Made by a program: the position numbers and the translations under genes. Of a DNA stretch of 23,960 nucleotides, positions 21,311 to 23,960 are shown one piece after another; position 1 is the first letter of the stretch; each line of letters starts with the position of its first letter. Under the pieces are notes generated by a model. It saw only the letters and a list, made by a program, of their open reading frames with translations. It had not been told where the DNA came from and made no database searches. The stretch lies in NCBI GenBank assembly GCA_002316295.1, contig DCDF01000206.1:1-23960 (forward strand). Reading direction: 5' to 3'. Source of the DNA: Syntrophaceae bacterium UBA1062. GTDB lineage: Bacteria > Desulfobacterota > Desulfomonilia > UBA1062.

Positions 21311-22759
21311 ATGGAACAGGCAGCGTATGAAAGGATGAAGGGCTTTTTTTCTCCCCGCCGCATCGCGGTCGTGGGGGCGTCGGCTAAAAACCAGTGGTTC
21401 GGTAACCTGATCAAGTACGCCCGGCACTACGGAGCAGCCGGACAGTTCATTCCCGTCAATCCGAGAGCGACCGAGGTTGCGGGGGTCAGGGCGGTGGCCT
21501 CTGTCGGGGATCTTCCGGCCGGGGAGATCGACTTCGCGGTGATCATGGTCAAAAGCGAGGCCGTCCTCAGGACTGTCGAAGAGCTCCTGCACAAGGGAAC
21601 CAGAAATATCCTCCTCATCTCCTCCGGCTTCGCGGAAATGGGTGAAGAGGGGACGGTAAAACAGAAGCAGTTGCAACATTTCTGCCGGGAAAACGACATC
21701 CTCCTCATGGGACCCAACTGCCTCGGATTCATGAATTTTTCCGACAGGGCGAACGTGTTCTCCGGGGGGTCTGTGGAGGGCGAGCTGATTGCCGGACCTA
21801 TCGGACTGGTCGGCCAGAGCGGGGCAAGCAGCGAGATGATCGCAAGCAAGCTTCTGAAAAAATCGCTCGGAATCTCCCTGTACACCGCCACCGGCAATGA
21901 AGCAGTCATTACGGCCGAGGACTGTATGGACTACCTGGTCAACGACAGCCGGACGCGCGTGATCACCGCCTTCATGGAGGGCTTCCGGAACATAGAAAGG
22001 ATGAAGGACATAGCGCGTCAGGCAGCGATCAGGCAGATACCCATCATTGTCCTCAAGGTGGGCAGGTCGGAGCGAGGGATACAGGCCGCCAGGTCGCACA
22101 CCGGCGCGCTTGCAGGAAACGATGCGGCTATGGACGGGTTTTTCCGCCAGCATGGAATCATCCGGGTGGAGAGCATCGAAGAGCTCGTGGAAACCGCGTC
22201 CGTGTTTTCGCACTGCCGGCTTCCCAGGGGGGGACGGCTCGGGATCTGCACCCTGTCGGGAGGACTGTGCGGTCTCTATGCGGACTTGTGCAGCCGCTGC
22301 GGCATCGAGCTGCCCCGTCTGGCGGACGAGACCATCGCCTCTCTGAAGGCCGTGCTTCCGGACTTCGCCCAGCCGGATAACCCCCTGGACGTAACCGGCT
22401 CGGGCTTCCTGCAGGGAATGGGCGAAATTCTGAAAATACTGCTTCAGGACAAGAATCTCGACATGATAGCTGCACTCTCGTTCGCTCCTGCGGGCGAGGG
22501 CGACGAGATGATGTTTGCATTCAACGAAACCTTCTTCCCTCTCGCCCGCGAGGCGGACAAGCCGGTAGTCGCGTTGAGCTTCCGGGAGATGACCGATTAT
22601 GCCAGACGGTACTACGAAAAGAACGGCATGTATTATATCGAGCATCCCGAGGACTCGTTCAAGGCCATCTCCCATCTCATCAACTATGCGAAATTTCAGC
22701 GAAGCTTCTCGGATTCAGCGGCACGCTCCGGGGCCGAAGCCTCGGGCGCACGGCTGTGA
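21311..22759 (+). CDS. NDP-forming acyl-CoA synthetase alpha-subunit-like protein
   Basis: 482 residues with the alpha-type domains of ADP-forming acyl-CoA synthetases. An N-terminal CoA-binding Rossmann domain (FFSPRRIAVVGASAKNQWFG, VNPRATEVAGVRAV, LMGPNCLGFMNF) is followed by two succinyl-CoA ligase-like flavodoxin domains (GPIGLVGQSGASSEM; RLGICTLSGGLCGLYADLCS). The phospho-His is His263 in RSHTGALAGNDAAMDG. The ATP-grasp beta half found fused in Pat/AcdAB-type enzymes is absent. Known relatives make ATP from acyl-CoA or form acyl-CoA. ATG 21311 is preferred (GGGAG about 11 nt upstream) over GTG 21290. It lies directly before a PrpE-like gene that has its own sigma-54 promoter. Confidence 0.88.
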   Translation: MEQAAYERMKGFFSPRRIAVVGASAKNQWFGNLIKYARHYGAAGQFIPVNPRATEVAGVRAVASVGDLPAGEIDFAVIMVKSEAVLRTVEELLHKGTRNILLISSGFAEMGEEGTVKQKQLQHFCRENDILLMGPNCLGFMNFSDRANVFSGGSVEGELIAGPIGLVGQSGASSEMIASKLLKKSLGISLYTATGNEAVITAEDCMDYLVNDSRTRVITAFMEGFRNIERMKDIARQAAIRQIPIIVLKVGRSERGIQAARSHTGALAGNDAAMDGFFRQHGIIRVESIEELVETASVFSHCRLPRGGRLGICTLSGGLCGLYADLCSRCGIELPRLADETIASLKAVLPDFAQPDNPLDVTGSGFLQGMGEILKILLQDKNLDMIAALSFAPAGEGDEMMFAFNETFFPLAREADKPVVALSFREMTDYARRYYEKNGMYYIEHPEDSFKAISHLINYAKFQRSFSDSAARSGAEASGARL

Positions 22760-22846
22760 GCGCCTCACAAGAGCTGTATGATACGGTAAAATCCCTGTTC
22801 GCCGAAAGGCCGCTTCGTTGTAGGGGAAGACATCTGTCCACACCGG

Positions 22847-22882
22847 GTGTCCGCTTTACCTGACACTTTCCGGCATACCGGA
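22847..22882. promoter_or_regulatory. Two dyads upstream of the sigma-54 promoter, candidate activator sites
   Basis: GTGTC (22847-22851)/GACAC (22862-22866) and TCCGG (22869-22873)/CCGGA (22878-22882) are perfect 5-bp inverted repeats about 55-90 nt upstream of the -24 element. An AT-rich stretch (about 22890-22935) separates them from the promoter, the usual place for DNA bending. Binding is inferred from position only. Confidence 0.4.
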
Positions 22883-22937
22883 CAGTCCACCATTTTTGAA
22901 AAGTTTTAAGTATTTGTATTTATTAATCTGATTATCA

Positions 22938-22953
22938 TGGCATATGGGTTGCT
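22938..22953 (+). promoter_or_regulatory. Sigma-54 (RpoN) promoter
   Basis: TGGCATATGGGTTGCT matches the consensus TGGCAY-N5-TTGCW at every defined base, with the -24 GG and -12 GC exactly 10 nt apart. It lies 72 nt upstream of the acyl-CoA synthetase ATG and points at it. Transcription should need RpoN and an AAA+ activator. Confidence 0.82.
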
Positions 22954-23025
22954 TGAAGATCCGGGATGCACGTCCTTGAACCATGTGCTCAAGAACAATA
23001 ACAATCCTTAAGGAGGTTGATATCG

Positions 23026-23960
23026 ATGTTCAAATCGTATGAAGACGCCTACAGGCGCTCTTTGGAAGACAGGGAGGGTTTCTGGAGCATCGCGGCGGGG
23101 GCGATTCACTGGGAGAAGAAGTGGGACAAAGTCCTGGATGACTCCAAGGCGCCGTTTTACCGGTGGTTTGTAGGGGGCAAGATGAACACCTGCTACAACG
23201 CCATCGACATTCATGTGGAAAACGGCCGGAAGGATCAGACAGCCATTATCTACGACAGTCCGGTCACGAACACCAAACAGAAGATCACCTATGGCGAGCT
23301 CCTCAACAAGGTAGCGGACTTTGCCGGGGCACTCAAGTCTCTGGGCGTAGAGAAAGGCGACCGCGTGGTCATCTACATGCCCATGATACCGGAGGCCGCC
23401 GTGGCCATGTTCGCATGCGCACGCATCGGCGCCATTCACTCCCTGGTGTTCGGCGGGTTCGCATCCAACGAGCTCGCGGTCAGGATCGAAGACGCGAAGC
23501 CGAAGATCGTGCTCTCCGCTTCCTGCGGTATCGAACCCAAGGGCGCCATACCCTATAAGCCTCTCCTGGATAAGGCCATTGAGCTCTCCCGGCACAAGCC
23601 GGAGAAGTGTGTCATTTATCAGCGGCCTCAGGTGCAAGCGGATCTCATCCCCGGAAGAGACATCGACTGGGTCGACGCACTCAAAGGAGTCTCTCCAGCA
23701 CCGTGCGTCACGGTGGAAGCCACCGACCCTCTCTACATCCTCTACACCTCCGGCACAACAGGCATTCCCAAGGGCGTGGTCCGCGACAACGGCGGCCATG
23801 CCGTAGCGCTGAAATGGTCCATGAAGCACATCTACGGCGTCGAGCCCGGAGACGTCTACTGGGCCGCGTCAGACGTGGGCTGGGTCGTGGGGCATTCATA
23901 TATCATCTACGCCCCTCTGCTCTCCGGGTGTACGACCATCATGTTCGAGGGCAAGCCCGT
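23026..23960 (+). CDS. prpE: PrpE-like propionyl/acetyl-CoA synthetase, C-terminus cut off by window edge
   Basis: AMP-forming short-chain acyl-CoA synthetase: activates propionate or acetate with ATP to the acyl-adenylate and then acyl-CoA. The 311 residues present show the N-terminal cap, YMPMIPEAAVAMFACARIGA, HSLVFGGFASNELAVRIEDA, the P-loop-like A3 motif YTSGTTGIPKG (from residue 240), and DVGWVVGHSYIIYAPLL. The segment SCGIEPKGAIPYKPLLD favours the PrpE/ACSS3 branch over AcsA, but the substrate choice is inferred. The catalytic C-terminal Lys domain lies beyond the window. ATG 23026 has a near-ideal AAGGAGG Shine-Dalgarno. Driven by a sigma-54 promoter 72 nt upstream. Confidence 0.93.
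   Translation, partial: MFKSYEDAYRRSLEDREGFWSIAAGAIHWEKKWDKVLDDSKAPFYRWFVGGKMNTCYNAIDIHVENGRKDQTAIIYDSPVTNTKQKITYGELLNKVADFAGALKSLGVEKGDRVVIYMPMIPEAAVAMFACARIGAIHSLVFGGFASNELAVRIEDAKPKIVLSASCGIEPKGAIPYKPLLDKAIELSRHKPEKCVIYQRPQVQADLIPGRDIDWVDALKGVSPAPCVTVEATDPLYILYTSGTTGIPKGVVRDNGGHAVALKWSMKHIYGVEPGDVYWAASDVGWVVGHSYIIYAPLLSGCTTIMFEGKP

Noticed and set aside
21308..22675. Long open frame on the minus strand opposite the acyl-CoA synthetase-like gene
   Set aside because: The plus strand encodes conserved CoA-binding and HTGA motifs; the antisense product has no recognisable features.

Overview
The window is ordinary-looking, moderately GC-rich bacterial chromosome from a Gram-negative organism. 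The YidC has a large periplasmic domain and there are PilW/PilX/PilY1-type minor pilin genes. Many HDOD, REC and GGDEF signalling proteins, a sigma-54 promoter and short-chain acyl-CoA synthetases are also present. Together these suggest a deltaproteobacterial (Desulfobacterota-like) lineage; this is inference from gene content, not a database match. I see no insertion sequence, prophage, CRISPR array, rRNA or convincing tRNA.

Layout. Positions 1-2214 hold the leftward core operon rpmH-rnpA-yidD-yidC (yidC runs off the left edge) with its promoter. Positions 2340-7171 hold single housekeeping genes on alternating strands: pgeF-coaE (+), a TPR protein (-), proC (+), a LOG-family nucleotide hydrolase (-) and a PHP-domain phosphoesterase (+). 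Positions 7217-10128 hold a leftward minor-pilin unit, a PilW-like prepilin overlapping a large PilX/PilY1-like protein, with a clear sigma-70 promoter. Positions 10337-13368 hold a rightward, tightly packed trio: membrane TPR protein, PPP-type phosphatase and J-domain protein.

Positions 13338-19049 are a signalling island. A leftward REC-GGDEF diguanylate cyclase diverges from a rightward operon of an HDOD protein, a soluble GAF-PAS hybrid histidine kinase, a response regulator with a kinase-like dimerisation segment lacking the usual His, a single-domain receiver and a UspA-type stress protein. The roughly 300 bp between the two arms holds a 10-bp perfect inverted repeat, a 9-bp direct repeat, a terminator-like hairpin and a good promoter. 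I consider this the most interesting part of the window.

Positions 19003-21023 hold three leftward genes of unknown function and a roughly 590 bp stretch with no credible gene. Positions 21311-23960 hold acyl-CoA metabolism: an NDP-forming acyl-CoA synthetase alpha-type protein without an ATP-grasp half, then a PrpE-like AMP-forming acyl-CoA synthetase (cut by the right edge) preceded by a near-perfect sigma-54 promoter and upstream dyads.
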